A program made the translations under genes and the position numbers. From Circinella minor (lineage: Eukaryota; Mucoromycota; Mucoromycetes; Mucorales; Lichtheimiaceae): DNA of 64,000 nt. The stretch's first letter is position 1, and every line of letters starts with the position of its first letter. The stretch spans positions 62,001-126,000 of the forward strand of contig JAEPRB010000056.1 of NCBI GenBank assembly GCA_016758965.1. Direction: 5' to 3'. The notes under the pieces are model-generated. The model saw only the letters and a program-made list of their open reading frames with translations, ran no database searches and had not been told where the DNA came from. Shown piece by piece: positions 22,774-34,274 of the stretch.

Positions 22774-23189
22774 GATGGATGGATATCAGAAAAGGAAGGC
22801 TTGCTAGATACGGCGACAACTTCTAATGATCAGGCTAGCCCGCCAGCGAATCGGGTTTCCAATTCTTTTGTTTCTGCCACTAGTATTAGGAGCTATACTC
22901 GGTCTTTTTTAACACCACACAATCAATTGACTGCTTTGACTTATTACTGAATTCATTTAATATCCTATATAACTCGTTTTAATTTTTAAATTATTTTCCT
23001 GGCAACCCTTAGATAATCATAGGTTATCATGGTCAATTTTATTCACTCACTACCCTTTTCTTTTTAATTCAAATTAAAAAGTCAAAATAATATATATATA
23101 TCTTATATATGCCGTCACTTTATTATAGATATATGTATGTATATAATTATGTATAATACTTTATCAAGGTAGTTTTTATTTATTTAAGC
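22774..23189. other. Intergenic, promoter side of eS1
   Basis: The first part (22774-22900) has a less AT-biased composition than most spacers and includes ATGGATGG repeats at about 22700-22785. A short open frame here has no recognisable domain; it is treated as promoter and 5' UTR of eS1. Confidence 0.4.
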
Positions 23190-23798
23190 TTATAATTCAT
23201 CCAAGAATTTTTGTGCACCTTCTACAATAATCTCATGTTCAATACTATGAATTCGATTTTCCAAATCCTCCAATGTATCCTTATCTTCAATTGGGATAGG
23301 TCGTTCCAAAATAACTTGACCTCGATCCACATCAGCAATCACCTTGTGTACCATCACACCTGTATGTTGGATTTTTCCTTGTTTATATGCTTCATAAGCA
23401 CGTTCAATAGCATGTGCACCATCAAATTGTCCAGGGAGTGCAGGATGCAAATTAATAATATTTTGACGTGGGAAGAACGATAAGAATTCTGGAGATACAA
23501 TATGCATAAATCCAGCCAATACGATCAAGTCAGGATTATATTCTTCTTGGATAGTCTTGGCCATATATACATCAAAGTCAACACGTGTTTTGCCTTGATC
23601 CTTGAATTGTTTTAATGAGAATGTACGTGTAGGGATTCCTGCTTTAGCAGCGCGTTCAAGTCCATAAGCTGCTTTACGATTGGAACACACAACAATAATC
23701 TTGGCCCGTAATTTGCCAGTTTGTGTAGCATCAATAAGTGCTTGTAAATTCGATCCAGAACCAGAAATGAGGACAGCAATGGTTGGTAAAGAAGACAT
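23190..23798 (-). CDS. ADE8: Phosphoribosylglycinamide formyltransferase (GAR transformylase)
   Basis: Transfers a formyl group from 10-formyl-THF to GAR in de novo purine synthesis. The gene is intronless, 202 aa, the size of PurN and yeast Ade8. Visible motifs are the phosphate-binding loop ISGSGSNLQALI (residues 11-22), the D-L-I-V-L-A-G-F-M folate region (90-98), the catalytic N-L-H-P-A-L-P-G (Asn116, His118), and H-K-V-I-A-D-V-D-R-G-Q with the catalytic Asp. In yeasts it is monofunctional (ADE8), as here, not fused as in animal GART. Confidence 0.96.
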   Translation of the reverse strand: MSSLPTIAVLISGSGSNLQALIDATQTGKLRAKIIVVCSNRKAAYGLERAAKAGIPTRTFSLKQFKDQGKTRVDFDVYMAKTIQEEYNPDLIVLAGFMHIVSPEFLSFFPRQNIINLHPALPGQFDGAHAIERAYEAYKQGKIQHTGVMVHKVIADVDRGQVILERPIPIEDKDTLEDLENRIHSIEHEIIVEGAQKFLDEL

Positions 23799-24216
23799 AT
23801 TTATATATATTTATATATTGGTTACGTGCTAAAGTATGTGTATATAGGTATATAGGTATATATCGATATATACAAAGAAAAAAGATGGGAAATAAAAATC
23901 AAAAAAGTGCGTGGCTTACTCTAACTCCCGCCAGCCGATGATCTACTGGAAATAATTCGTCTATGCTGTTATCGTGACACATTAAAAAAGAACCATTATA
24001 CTATCCTTTAATTAATGTAAAAAAAAAAAAAAGAGATACCATATTTTTTTTTTATTCAAAGATGTGTGTGAGAATACATGTATTGTTTTTTGTTATAGGA
24101 TATGACGAATAGACGAGTGCAAATGGATTATAAAAAAAAAACAGTTGGTTTTTTTTTTTTTTCGAAAGAAGGGGAGGGAGAACATGCCGTAAAATTTATG
24201 TGTGATTTAATTTTTT
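23799..24216. other. Intergenic
   Basis: Promoter side of the GAR transformylase gene and 3' flank of the SmG gene. A/T tracts only. Confidence 0.5.
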
Positions 24217-24564
24217 TTAGATGCGTTCCATAGCTTCCATAAGGTTAATGCTATTACCACGGATTACCTATATTGATATATTAAAAAAATCCTTTTTTTT
24301 TTTAGTCGATGATAATAATAAAAAAAATTATGTGTTTTTTTAAAAAATAATAATATAAAATATATAACATTACCACCATGCCAATATGATTTTTTTCAGA
24401 CGCGCTAATTTCTTCAACAGCATCGTCAAGAACAATGTTCATGAAAGGATCGTAACCACGAAGTACACCTGTAACTTTTCGGTTACCGTTCAATTGAAGC
24501 ATAAGACGCTTGTCCATATATCTATTAAATGTAATCTATTGATTTAGTTTCTACTTTTGTTGCT

Positions 24565-24595
<31 letters not shown>

Positions 24596-24656
24596 GATCA
24601 CTGAATAAAAATAATAATAATTACCTTCTCAATTCTGGAGTAGGTGCTTTGGCCAT
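24217..24656 (-). CDS. SMX2: Small nuclear ribonucleoprotein SmG
   Basis: Core Sm-ring subunit of spliceosomal snRNPs. Exons 24625-24656, 24374-24521 and 24217-24267 give exactly 76 aa, identical in length to human SmG. Sm1 motif: YMDKRLMLQLNGNRKVTGVL with RGYDPFMNIVLDDAVEE. Sm2 motif: IGMVVIRGNSINLMEAMERI, where the G-x-x-V-I-R-G-N-S-I signature is formed by joining exons 2 and 3. It is divergently arranged with the UQCC6-like gene. Confidence 0.95.
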
Positions 24657-24914
24657 AATGAATCTAAATAATTTATAGATGGTAAGAAAAATATAAATAA
24701 AAATAGATTGTATATATATTTTTTTCTTTTTAGATTATGCTGACGATGCCTCTACCTTTTATATGAGGTTTAGTAAAAAAAAAAAAAGGAACTTTTGAGG
24801 TAAGCTACGCAGAAGAGTATATTTCCCGCTTTTAGTTAATATTTCCAGTCACGCCTCTCACCCGTTTGACAACTTTGAAACTTTCTTCTTTTTTTTTTTT
24901 ACACACGATAATTC
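24657..24914. promoter_or_regulatory. Shared divergent promoter region
   Basis: 258 bp separate the ATGs of SmG (minus) and the UQCC6-like gene (plus). The spacer must hold both promoters. It contains T-rich initiator-like tracts immediately before the plus-strand ATG. Confidence 0.5.
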
Positions 24915-25242
24915 ATGGCACAAATTAGCAAGTTATATACCTTTGCAGCATTGTGTGTTGGCATGGCTGCTGGAAGTACTGGTGTTAATAAGGTGTGTGG
25001 ATGAATGTTTTTCTATAATTATGCTTTATGTTATGTAAAATTAACTTTATGTTTTTTTATTAAAAAAAAAAAAAAAGATAATGAAACCTGACATGGTAAA
25101 TACACTTTCTTTTTTTTTTTTTTGTTTCCACGACTATATAATAGGGGTAATAAAAAAAAACTGACAAACGTTATTCATGTTTTTTATTTAGACTATTCCA
25201 CAACGTCAGCCACAGCAACAACAACAACAAGAAACAAAGTAA
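24915..25242 (+). CDS. UQCC6: UQCC6/BRAWNIN-like complex III assembly microprotein
   Basis: Three small exons (24915-24992, 25078-25095 of 18 nt, 25192-25242) encode only 48 aa. One hydrophobic segment (LYTFAALCVGMAAGSTG) is followed by V-N-K-I-M-K-P-D-M-T-I-P and a Gln-rich tail. The order Y-x-x-F-x-A ... A-G-x-x-x-V ... (R/K)-P-D-(L/M)-T-I-P matches animal UQCC6 (C12orf73, BRAWNIN), an inner-membrane peptide needed for cytochrome bc1 complex assembly. The P-D-x-T-I-P block is built by joining exons 2 and 3, which supports the splice model. The exon 2 acceptor lies in a poly-A tract (AAAAAAG). Homology is judged by eye on a very short sequence. Confidence 0.7.
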
Positions 25243-25450
25243 TTGATGAAATATATTATATATTATGTATACCTGAACAACCATAATCATATTATATAAA
25301 GAACTCTCTTTTGAATTATTGGGAATCAATAATTATAACGAGATGAACAGAAAAACATCTTCTTTTTTTTTTTGTAATATAAAAACAATAATAATAATAT
25401 CAATAATAATAATAATAATAATAATAATGAACAAATAATTCAAATTATCT

Positions 25451-26345
25451 CTAAATATACTTTCTAAATCCTCTAAAATATGTATTTCCTACACCACCAA
25501 TACCAAAAGCAGGTCCAATTCTTCCAACACGAGCTAACGCACTCTTGAAATATTCTTTACGAATTAATCCAACACGTTGATTTGATGTAGCATTAGGTCG
25601 ATTATATAAATCCAAACCAAGTAAATGAATGGGTGTACTAATGAATTGAATCAAAGCAGGACATGCAAGTTGTGCAGTAACTTTAGAATTACGTTGATCC
25701 ATTGAATAGTTTTCTTGTAACCAGGAAGCAAAGTAAGTAGGAGCATTGAAACTGGCAGCAACCGTCATTGAATCGCGTGCCGCAAAACATAAATAAGTAA
25801 ACTTGGGTAAGGCACGCGTTGTAGTGACACCAAACATACGAGTAAATGTTCGATCCTTGTAAATGCAAACACCCATATTCATAACAGATGTAGCAATAAA
25901 TTTATACCATGCTGCTGTTGTGCCTGTAATGCCTAATTGTTCATTCGCTGTATCCACTACATTAGCAGTAAGATAGGTACCAAAATATAATCCAAATACT
26001 AAGCGGAATTGCGTTGATCCAGCAAATTGTAGTGGTCGAGTAATAATTGTTTTAAAACCTTGAACAATTCCTTTGCCTAAAGGGGTTTTACCATTAACAT
26101 TTTCGATAATCGCCCTTTATTAAAGGAGATAATCTTTCTTTAGTCACACAGAAAAAAAAAACATTCTCACGCTTTACCCTATAGTAATTAAAAATTAAAA
26201 AAAAAAAAAAAAGAGAGAGAAAAGAAACAGACCTGTCAACAACAGCGATAAAAGGGGATACCATAGCTGAAGACGTGGCAGCGGCCGCAAAATCAATACC
26301 ATAAAGTTTCCATAATCGTTGTTCCTCAATTTTTGTAATTTCCAT
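25451..26345 (-). CDS. Conserved fungal membrane protein, probably mitochondrial
   Basis: Exons 26233-26345 and 25451-26114 give 258 aa. The exon 1 donor (AG|GTCTGT) is weak, but the join restores DRAIIENVNGK in frame. Recognisable features are an N-terminal helix (LWKLYGIDFAAAATSSAMV), SPFIAVVDRAIIENVNG, RLVFGLYFGTYLTANVVDT, the small-residue-rich FIATSVMNMGVCIYKDR, and TPIHLLGLDLYNRP near the C-terminus, followed by R-I-G-P-A-F-G-I-G-G-V-G-N-T. I recall ascomycete proteins with the same succession of blocks, generally annotated without function. Several moderately hydrophobic segments suggest an integral mitochondrial membrane protein, possibly with carrier-like topology, but no carrier signature (PxDxxK/RxR) repeats are present. 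Confidence 0.75.
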
Positions 26346-29298
26346 GACAATGAGTTTTATAGATCAAATGTAACCCCCTGCTTTTTTTTTTATGTTTTGG
26401 CCTACGAAATTGTGAATTTTTTTCGTTTACAAGAAACGAAAAAGAAAATGTCAATTAAAAAAAAAAAAAAAGGTGATCAAAAAGTACGACCTTTTTTCTG
26501 TTTTCTAACCCGCAAATATATATATGTATACACTAGACCGTGGGGAAAAAAAAGTATAATATCAAATTCCGTTAAGTAAAAAAAAAAAAAACGAGTTTTC
26601 TACTACTTTTCTTTTTTTTTAAGATGAGTCACTACAAATGATGATATGAAAATAATAATCAAACCATCGTGGCCCGTGCTCAATTCTTTCTTTTTTATCT
26701 CTCACAGGCGTTTTCATGGAATGAATTGGATAATTTAAAACTCAAGAAAGAATGGAATTGTGTCTTTGTATTATTATGTTTATTGTTTCGTTTGACTCAA
26801 AAAAGTGAGGAGAATCATGTATGACAAAATTCATTTTATTTTTGGACAACACGTTATAGCTGCCATTATAGTTATTACCTAGGAGATAATAGTTACCATG
26901 GAGATAATATAATGTTATTCGTGTGGTGTTTGAACCCGTTGAAACGAAAGGGGGTAGAGAAGGGTTCGATATAAAATATATAAATATAAGGGGGAAGGTA
27001 GAAAAGACAATAAATAAATGAAAAAAAAAGGGTTCTTTATTTATTTATTTCTTAGATGACACGGCTTCATTCAAAGAGAAATAAGAAAGATTGGCTTTTT
27101 AACTTATTTATCGATAATTTAATTCTCGGCACTAGTACAACAAAAAAGCGCGTCCTATTAGCTGAACCAGACAATTAGAGTAAAAACTAACAATGATATA
27201 CTCTTTATTGCCCTTACTTCATCATTTTATGTCCATTCAAATAATACCATGGTTATCATTATTATATACATCTTTACCTTCTCTTCCCCCACCTGGCCAC
27301 CCCCCAAAAAAAAAGTTCCTAAATACCCAAAACGAGCTACTTATTCCGGAAAGAAACCAGCACGAGCGGAAGTAAAAAACGAAAAGTGCCATGTCATTCC
27401 GCTTTGCATGTCAAAGGAGTGGTGTGAGAGATAAAATGGGAGTGGATACATATTTATATCTTGCTGTTTGTGAAAAGTGAAAGATATTTATGATTTTCAT
27501 GCAGCGAAAAAAAAAAAAAAAAAAAAAAAGCTAAAGACATTTGGTGTTGCTTGATCATTTGATTAAATGATACAGTTTTAGCTCGATTCACTAGGAAGAA
27601 AAAGGAAACAAAAAGACATCATAACCTTCCAATCCTGAGGAAAGTCTATTGTTATTTTCGTTACATTCCACAAGTGTACGTATGCATCGTTACTCAAAAA
27701 GAAATTAGAAAGTTATTTCTATTCGATAATAAAAAAAAAAAAAGAACTAGTAAGAGAGAAAGAGAAAGAAAGAAAAATTATTTATAAGCATACTTTATAT
27801 CATTTTGTCAACTACATACATTAGTGTTGACCCATCACATTTAGTTATATCAAACAATTTTTTTAGCTATCAAATGTCTTTTTTTTTTCTTACTGTAACA
27901 AGAAAGCCAAGTTATGATGCAACACGAGGCACGCGTTAAAAAGCCTGCGTTATGTATAATGTACTTTACTCCTTATTCACATTACACACTATTAAATTCA
28001 ACGCATTCACACACCAAAACATTGGTATACGTACACTTTTTAAAATAGCAATAAACAAGGGAGAGAGAGAGAGAGAGAGACAGACAAAGAAAAAGAAAGA
28101 AGAGCCATACGTAATTGAACGTGCAAAAAAAAAAAATTGTATGACATTCCAAAGCGAAAAAGCAAAAAAAAAAAAAAAAAAAAAAATATGGGGGAGGAAT
28201 TCAATAGAGAATAAATATTTTTAGCCGATAATACGTTAATAAATATTTATTCTTTAGAATACGTAAATATAATTCAATTGTCTATATTGAATACTTTGGG
28301 TACGTATTATCAACTTTATAATAAATAACAAGTAGTATTTTCATATAATACGTAGACTTATTTATTTCATTTCCTTAAAATCTACGTATCTGTCTATAAA
28401 ATGTTATAAATATTCTAATCATTATAATAGTTAATCAAAACTATCGTAGGGGGAGGGAGCTATTCTAATAATGGGATGCATGGTAATATAAAAAAGCTAT
28501 ATTCTATACGTACATATACGTTGGTACATATATTCTAATTTTTTTTTCTTCCATAAATACTCATTGTATATAAGATTGGGACGGACTTATTATTTTGACA
28601 GATTGCTAGATTTGGTCAAACAATCATTAGTATACTCTATAAACATAGTGTATAACATCTTTGGGAATGGGGGGGAGAAGAAAAAGAAAGAGAACGGAAC
28701 AAGAGACAGAGTAAAGAAAAAATTAGAAAAGGGAGCAAAAGAAATATAAAAAAAGGGGGGGTGTATAGATAGTACAGAGCGAGAGTTAATGCTTGTGAAA
28801 ATAAAATATATATAATAAAGAACGAGAGAGATCTTTTTTCTTCTTCATTCTTTTAAATCCTATTTAGGACATATTATGGGGGTTATAATATTATACCTGC
28901 AACTTTTTTTCTCTTTTTTTTTTCTTACTGCGTGTAATGTCCTATTAGGAGTACGAAAAAAAAAGCATGGATTTGGGGGAACCCCTGAATTTATACCATC
29001 AAAATCTCCTTTCTGAACTAAATTAGGGGGGGGAGGAGAAGGAGAAGAATACCGTTTATATATATATATGTTTAGTGTGCTTCAAACATAAGTCATAGGT
29101 TTTATTTGTTACTTTTTTTTTTCCTTGGTGTAATAAGATAAGAAAAAATTACCTTGTTCTCTTTGTAGCCAACCATCTTATTTTATTTCTCTTTTTATAT
29201 CTCTGTTTAAAGTCCATGATTGTGTGCACCACCTCCTTTTTTGGGGCTGTTGTCGATCGAACTTTTCAAATAAAAGTGTGCAAGTAAGAGTACGTAAG

Positions 29299-29329
<31 letters not shown>

Positions 29330-29586
29330 TATGTTGCTATATAGATTGATGGCCATATAAAGATATTTTATCAACTCTTTAAATAGGGTTCCATTTCTTG
29401 CTTACTTATTTGAAGGATTCTTCCCTTTTTTTTTTTTCCTTTTTCTTTCTTTCTTCCATTTTTCAGCTTCTTTTTATATATATCGCTTTTTTTTAAAAAG
29501 AAAAAAAAATATAACAATTAACATTCTATTGAACGCGTAGAATCCTATTTATATTTATATATATAAAGAAAAAGAGTGAACTTATT
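26346..29586. other. 3.2-kb gene-free region upstream of the C2H2 gene
   Basis: No exon-like series was found. The region contains a long poly-A (about 27506-27529), a (GA)n microsatellite (about 28061-28081), purine-rich runs at 28670-28760 and a (TA)n tract (29300-29326). The last few hundred bases are rich in long T tracts. A long regulatory 5' region for the following transcription factor is a plausible reading. Confidence 0.45.
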
Positions 29587-31599
29587 ATGTCGCAACCAAA
29601 TTTCGAGCAACAACTTTCTACTCCTCCACAACCCGAAAAGTTACCGAGTATTACTATGTTACCTTCACTTAATAGCACAGAAGAAGCAAACACATCTGGA
29701 TGCAATAATAACAATGATGGTAATGTACAATTCATTCAAAATGGAGGAGGCCATATTTCCGCAGCAACCAACATGCCTCCACCAAATTCTTATTCATATC
29801 TTCCGGGAAACAACATGATGCATCACCATCATCCATTATATAGCCAAAATGTTGTATCACCTCCATTGACACCAGCAGTTTCACCCTCATCGATTTTGCT
29901 CGATTCTATGCAATTTAAGCGCAAATTTTCCGTTGATGTGGGTCCTTTTGGATTTAATAGTAATAATAATCAGCAACAAAATCAACAGCAACAGCAACTT
30001 GATATGGATGAACAATATCGTCGAGCTTCTGTCATGTCTATGAATCATCACCATCATCAAGATGAGCAGGCGGTTCATTCAATAGATTATAATCCACGGC
30101 ATACGGGTTATACTTCATTTTTGAATTCAAGTATACCTGATTCTTCATTATACACGAGTAATAGTGGATCTTCATTACCTAGACATTATCAACATCAACA
30201 TCAGCATCAGCATCATTATCACCAGCAACAACAACAACAACAACAACAACAACAACGATCGATGGACAATAATGTGAATATTACTACACCAACACCAACA
30301 GCTACCAACAATAGCAAATCCATTGGTAGTGGTATAGGAAAACGTAATTTATCCAAAAATAGTCAACAGCAACAAAAGTCTCATAAACATGTGTGCAAAG
30401 AGCCTTTTTGTTACTGGAGCTTCAAACGCTATGAGCATTTAAAGCGACACATGTTGGTGCATACTGGTGAACGCCCTCATGTTTGCCAATTTCCCGGTTG
30501 CGGCAAGAGTTTTAGCCGTTCAGACAACTTTCATGCACATTGTCGTACGCATATAAAAAAGGCTAATCAACGTCGTCAATTAACTACAAGCACTTCGACA
30601 GCCAATAAGAAGCATTCTTTAGAATCGAGTCGAAAATCATCAACCTCCTCTTTAACTAGCAGTAGTAGTAATGACAGTTGTTCAACTTCTGATATTGATA
30701 CTATTACTAATATCCCTTCGTCCACTAATACTGCTACTACAACAGTAGATGCCATAACAACCAGTATGCCTATGTCCAGTTATAATGGAGCATATCCCGT
30801 CGCTACTTCCATGCCAGCGGCAACTAATGAGGTAATTTATTTATTTTTTAATAAAAGCGTATAAACTGTTTTTTTAATTAATTCTAAGATAGAATAATAA
30901 TAAAAAAAAAAAAAAAAAAAAACTAACCCTTTTTCTTTAATTATTTAAATATAGCAATATAATTTTAATTCACAGCATTCAATGTTCGAAGGCGATGTAC
31001 CTTCTCTCCTTAATCACGAAACATCGTCTCAACCCCATTCCTTCTTTTTACCTTCACCCACAGATCGGTCGACTACTCCCACTACTAGTACAGAATTACA
31101 CTATTATTCTCAACAACAGCCATCTTATCCTATCAATTACTCTTCTCAATATCCTGCCATGGCTGCAGCTGCAGTCGCAGTCTCTTCAACCTCCAATTCT
31201 AATAGTAATATGACCAGTACCATTACAGCTTCAAGTTCTAATACGAGTAGTACTCGCAGTAATAATCGTCGTTCTAGTAATATACAACGCCAACAACAAG
31301 AACAGCAACAAGAACAACAAAAATCTCATGTGTGTCCCATAATGCAATGTCAACGACGTTTTAAGCGTCTCGAACACCTTAAACGCCACATGCGTATCCA
31401 TACTCTCGAACGCCCATTCACATGCAACTATCCTGGTTGCCACAAAACATTCTCGCGTTCCGATAATCTTTCTCAACATATGAAAACTCATCAACGTCAT
31501 GAAGAACGACGTCGTCGTCAACAACAGCAACAACATCAAGATTTTGCTTCATTATCACCTGCATCCACTGATAATATCAGTTGGAATAGCCAGTGTTAA
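29587..31599 (+). CDS. C2H2 transcription factor with two separate finger pairs
   Basis: Exons 29587-30831 and 30955-31599 join in phase 0 (GAG|GTAATT, ATATAG acceptor), giving 629 aa. Residues ~269-325 carry a C2H2 pair: [20 protein letters not shown] through [15 protein letters not shown]. Residues ~541-596 carry a second, closely related pair: [20 protein letters not shown] through [15 protein letters not shown]. The linkers (TGERP, TLERP) are canonical. The finger type resembles the C-terminal fingers of fungal Ste12-like and related regulators. Between and before them lie His-, Gln-, Ser- and Thr-rich low-complexity segments, and a block [14 protein letters not shown] near residue 115. 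It is a nuclear DNA-binding regulator; targets are unknown. Treating the two open frames as separate genes is less likely because exon 2 lacks an upstream promoter-sized gap. Confidence 0.85.
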
Positions 31600-32591
31600 G
31601 CTATTATACATATATCCATTAATTTTAATATTATTTTTATATATTACATTTTTTTTTCTTCAATACCATAGCAATTCTATATTTGCATGCACACCACATT
31701 TGAATTTATTACATATAACACACACACATACACATGCTTTTTTTTTTCTATTACTACTTCTTTCACGCACACACTTTTTTTTTCTGATTTAAACTTGTTT
31801 TTTTTCTTTGGACAATTGTTTTCATCATGCCCTTTTTTTATATTCTTTTTTTTTTTAAATTATTTGTATAGATCTTTTTCCCACCTTTTTTTTATTATTA
31901 TTTTTATATATGCTTCTTTTTATACTAACTTTTTTTTTCTTTTTTTTCTTATTTAAACGTAAGAAAAAGATTAAAAAAAAAAAAAAAAAAAGGAAGCGAG
32001 GCCGTATACTTTTTTGTTATTTATTTAGTTTTCCTTTTCTTTTTTTTTTTTTTTTTTTACAAACAATTATTTCCAACAACAGCAACAACAACACAACACA
32101 CTCCATTATTACATTATTTTTAAGCATTTCTTTTTATTTTTAACACATACTCATATTCCGTTTCTTTATTTCTATACATCCTCTACCTCTCTCACTCTCT
32201 CTCTCTCTTTCTCACAACTCTTTTTTTTTTATGTTTCATTTTAAATATATGGCCGAAAAATTATAATAAACTCAAATTTTTTTTAATTAATAATTCTTTT
32301 TTCGTCTATATGAAAACTTAATAGAATCCATAAATATATATTTATAAAAATGAGTAATAGAATGAAAGGTTTTAAATACTAAAACAAAGGAAGAATAGAG
32401 TGGAGAGAATGCGTTTGATGCAAAAAAAAAAAAAAAAAAAAAATAGAGAAAAAAGAATTCAAAAATTGTATGTGAGGTTTGAATGTAATAGTATATATAT
32501 ATATGAATGAGTATGTCTAAAATTGAATATAAAAAATAGTATAATAATTATAGTAATGCAAAAAAAAAAAAGAACGAAAAAAGAGAATTAT
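31600..32591. other. Convergent intergenic, T-rich
   Basis: Very T-rich 3' flank of the C2H2 gene with a (CT)n tract near 32185-32210 and AATAAA-like words. No gene was seen. Confidence 0.5.
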
Positions 32592-34274
32592 TTATGAATG
32601 AAATGTACTATAGGTATTTCGACCTTCTTCATCTTGAACAATATTATTATTGTTACTTGAACTAGCTTCCTCTGCTTCTAGTAATGCATCTGCTTCAGGA
32701 TCCACTATAATTATATGAGATATTGAATTCAAAAGTTAAATATAAATCATCCCTTATTTATATATATATCAAAATAAATAAATGTTTTTTTTTTTTTTTT
32801 TTTTTTTACCTTCAGTAGGTACATGTTGATCTGTTTGTTTTTGGCGACGAATGACCAAGCATCGAATTCCCAAAAATCGGCAAAATCCATCAATAACCAA
32901 TATGACCCAAACAGCATAATAAGCACATGTTAATAAAAATGTTAACCATAATAATCCATACTCTGCACTAGGGGTAAGCATGCGAACACCGAAAAACATG
33001 TTAGTATTCACGAGAACAGCCATGATTACGACAGGTGCAACCATGGGGGCTAAATTTGGATACGGGGATCGTGTCAAATGAGCCAAAATGATGCTAGATG
33101 CCATCAAACCAAATAAAGTGCCTGCTGTCAAAGCAAATAAGCATAATTGTTTCTCTTTTAATAAAATTGATGTTGGTGACATGATCCAACAATATTCTGC
33201 CAAACAGAATACTATAATAGGGAAGCAAACGTTCATATATGCATTAACACAATCCAAACCCTTGTCACGACATACATCATAAATAGAATATAAACTATGA
33301 TATAATGACGATAAATAATAATGAATTAAAAAAAAATTTCACAATGTTTGTTATATTAGTGCTGTGAATGTATGTGTATTAATTACTTAATAAACAAATA
33401 ATAACTTACACTGGTACACAAAGAGTAACAAAGAAAAATACTATCATACTCCATACAAATACATCAGAAGCCGTAGTCTTTTCAGGAAACATCCAAGCAA
33501 TAATGGGTATACCCTGACTGAGAGGTACATGCCATGAAGCAGCACCAAAAAAACCAGACCAAATAAATGCAAAGCAAGACAATAAAATCCCCTCTGTAGG
33601 ACCATTTACATAACCCAAATACAACACCTTTGTATAATATTCTTCGGCAGTCGACATATAAAAACCAGCAACACAAGTAATTAATATTGCTGCAGATTTT
33701 CCAGTATGACCCAATCCTAGTGCTGCACATTGTAATATAGCAACAAATGTTGTATTAAGTGCATCACATCCATGGTCAAATAATTCACCTAAAGGTGAAC
33801 TTGTTCCAGTACGTCTTGCCTGTTTACCATCAACGTTATCAAATGTACTATATAGCCAAAGACTACAAGCAAAAATAAAATATATCCAATTGGGCGCATC
33901 TGTACTAAAGTCGGGAACATAATAAAATACTAATAATACACTCGTTGCCATAAACCCAAGACCAATCAGTGTAATGAGATTTGGGCTATATAGAAAGATT
34001 TAAAAAAAAAAAATATTTAATATATGAATTTCCAAAAACTATCTTTTTGGTTTTTCTACTTTCAACAAATAAATAACTTTTCAATGGGGCATAATACATA
34101 CGCTATCCACATGGGAAATAAAGTAATAGCCCAATTCCAATAATGAGACAGAATGTATTTTGTTACGTAAGATTTATCAACAGCAGCATATTTATAATAA
34201 CGTAAATTCTCAAGTTGCTCTTGTGTTGGAAAGTCAATATCGAATTGTTTTTTTAGAAATTGTGGAACAGTCAT
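32592..34274 (-). CDS. EPT1: CDP-alcohol phosphotransferase (choline/ethanolamine, Cpt1/Ept1 type)
   Basis: Last step of the Kennedy pathway: transfers phosphocholine or phosphoethanolamine from the CDP-alcohol to diacylglycerol in ER/Golgi membranes. Exons 34102-34274, 33410-33985, 32810-33294 and 32592-32704 encode 448 aa, slightly longer than yeast Ept1 and Cpt1. The catalytic CDP-OH-P signature is complete: Asp107, Asp110-Gly111, Ala114-Arg115, Gly124, Asp128, Asp132 (within DNVDGKQARR and GELFDHGCD). The start of the protein (LENLRYYKYAAVDKSYVTKY), APNLITLIGL and about eight hydrophobic segments agree with the family. The C-terminus is acidic and Asn/Ser-rich. Choline versus ethanolamine preference cannot be decided from the sequence. 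Confidence 0.93.

Noticed and set aside
22642..22950. 102-codon plus-strand frame upstream of eS1
   Set aside because: Overlaps exons 1 and 2 of eS1 on the opposite strand and has no recognisable domain.
31687..32143. Series of Phe-rich plus-strand frames
   Set aside because: Produced by poly-T and T-rich 3' flank of the C2H2 gene.
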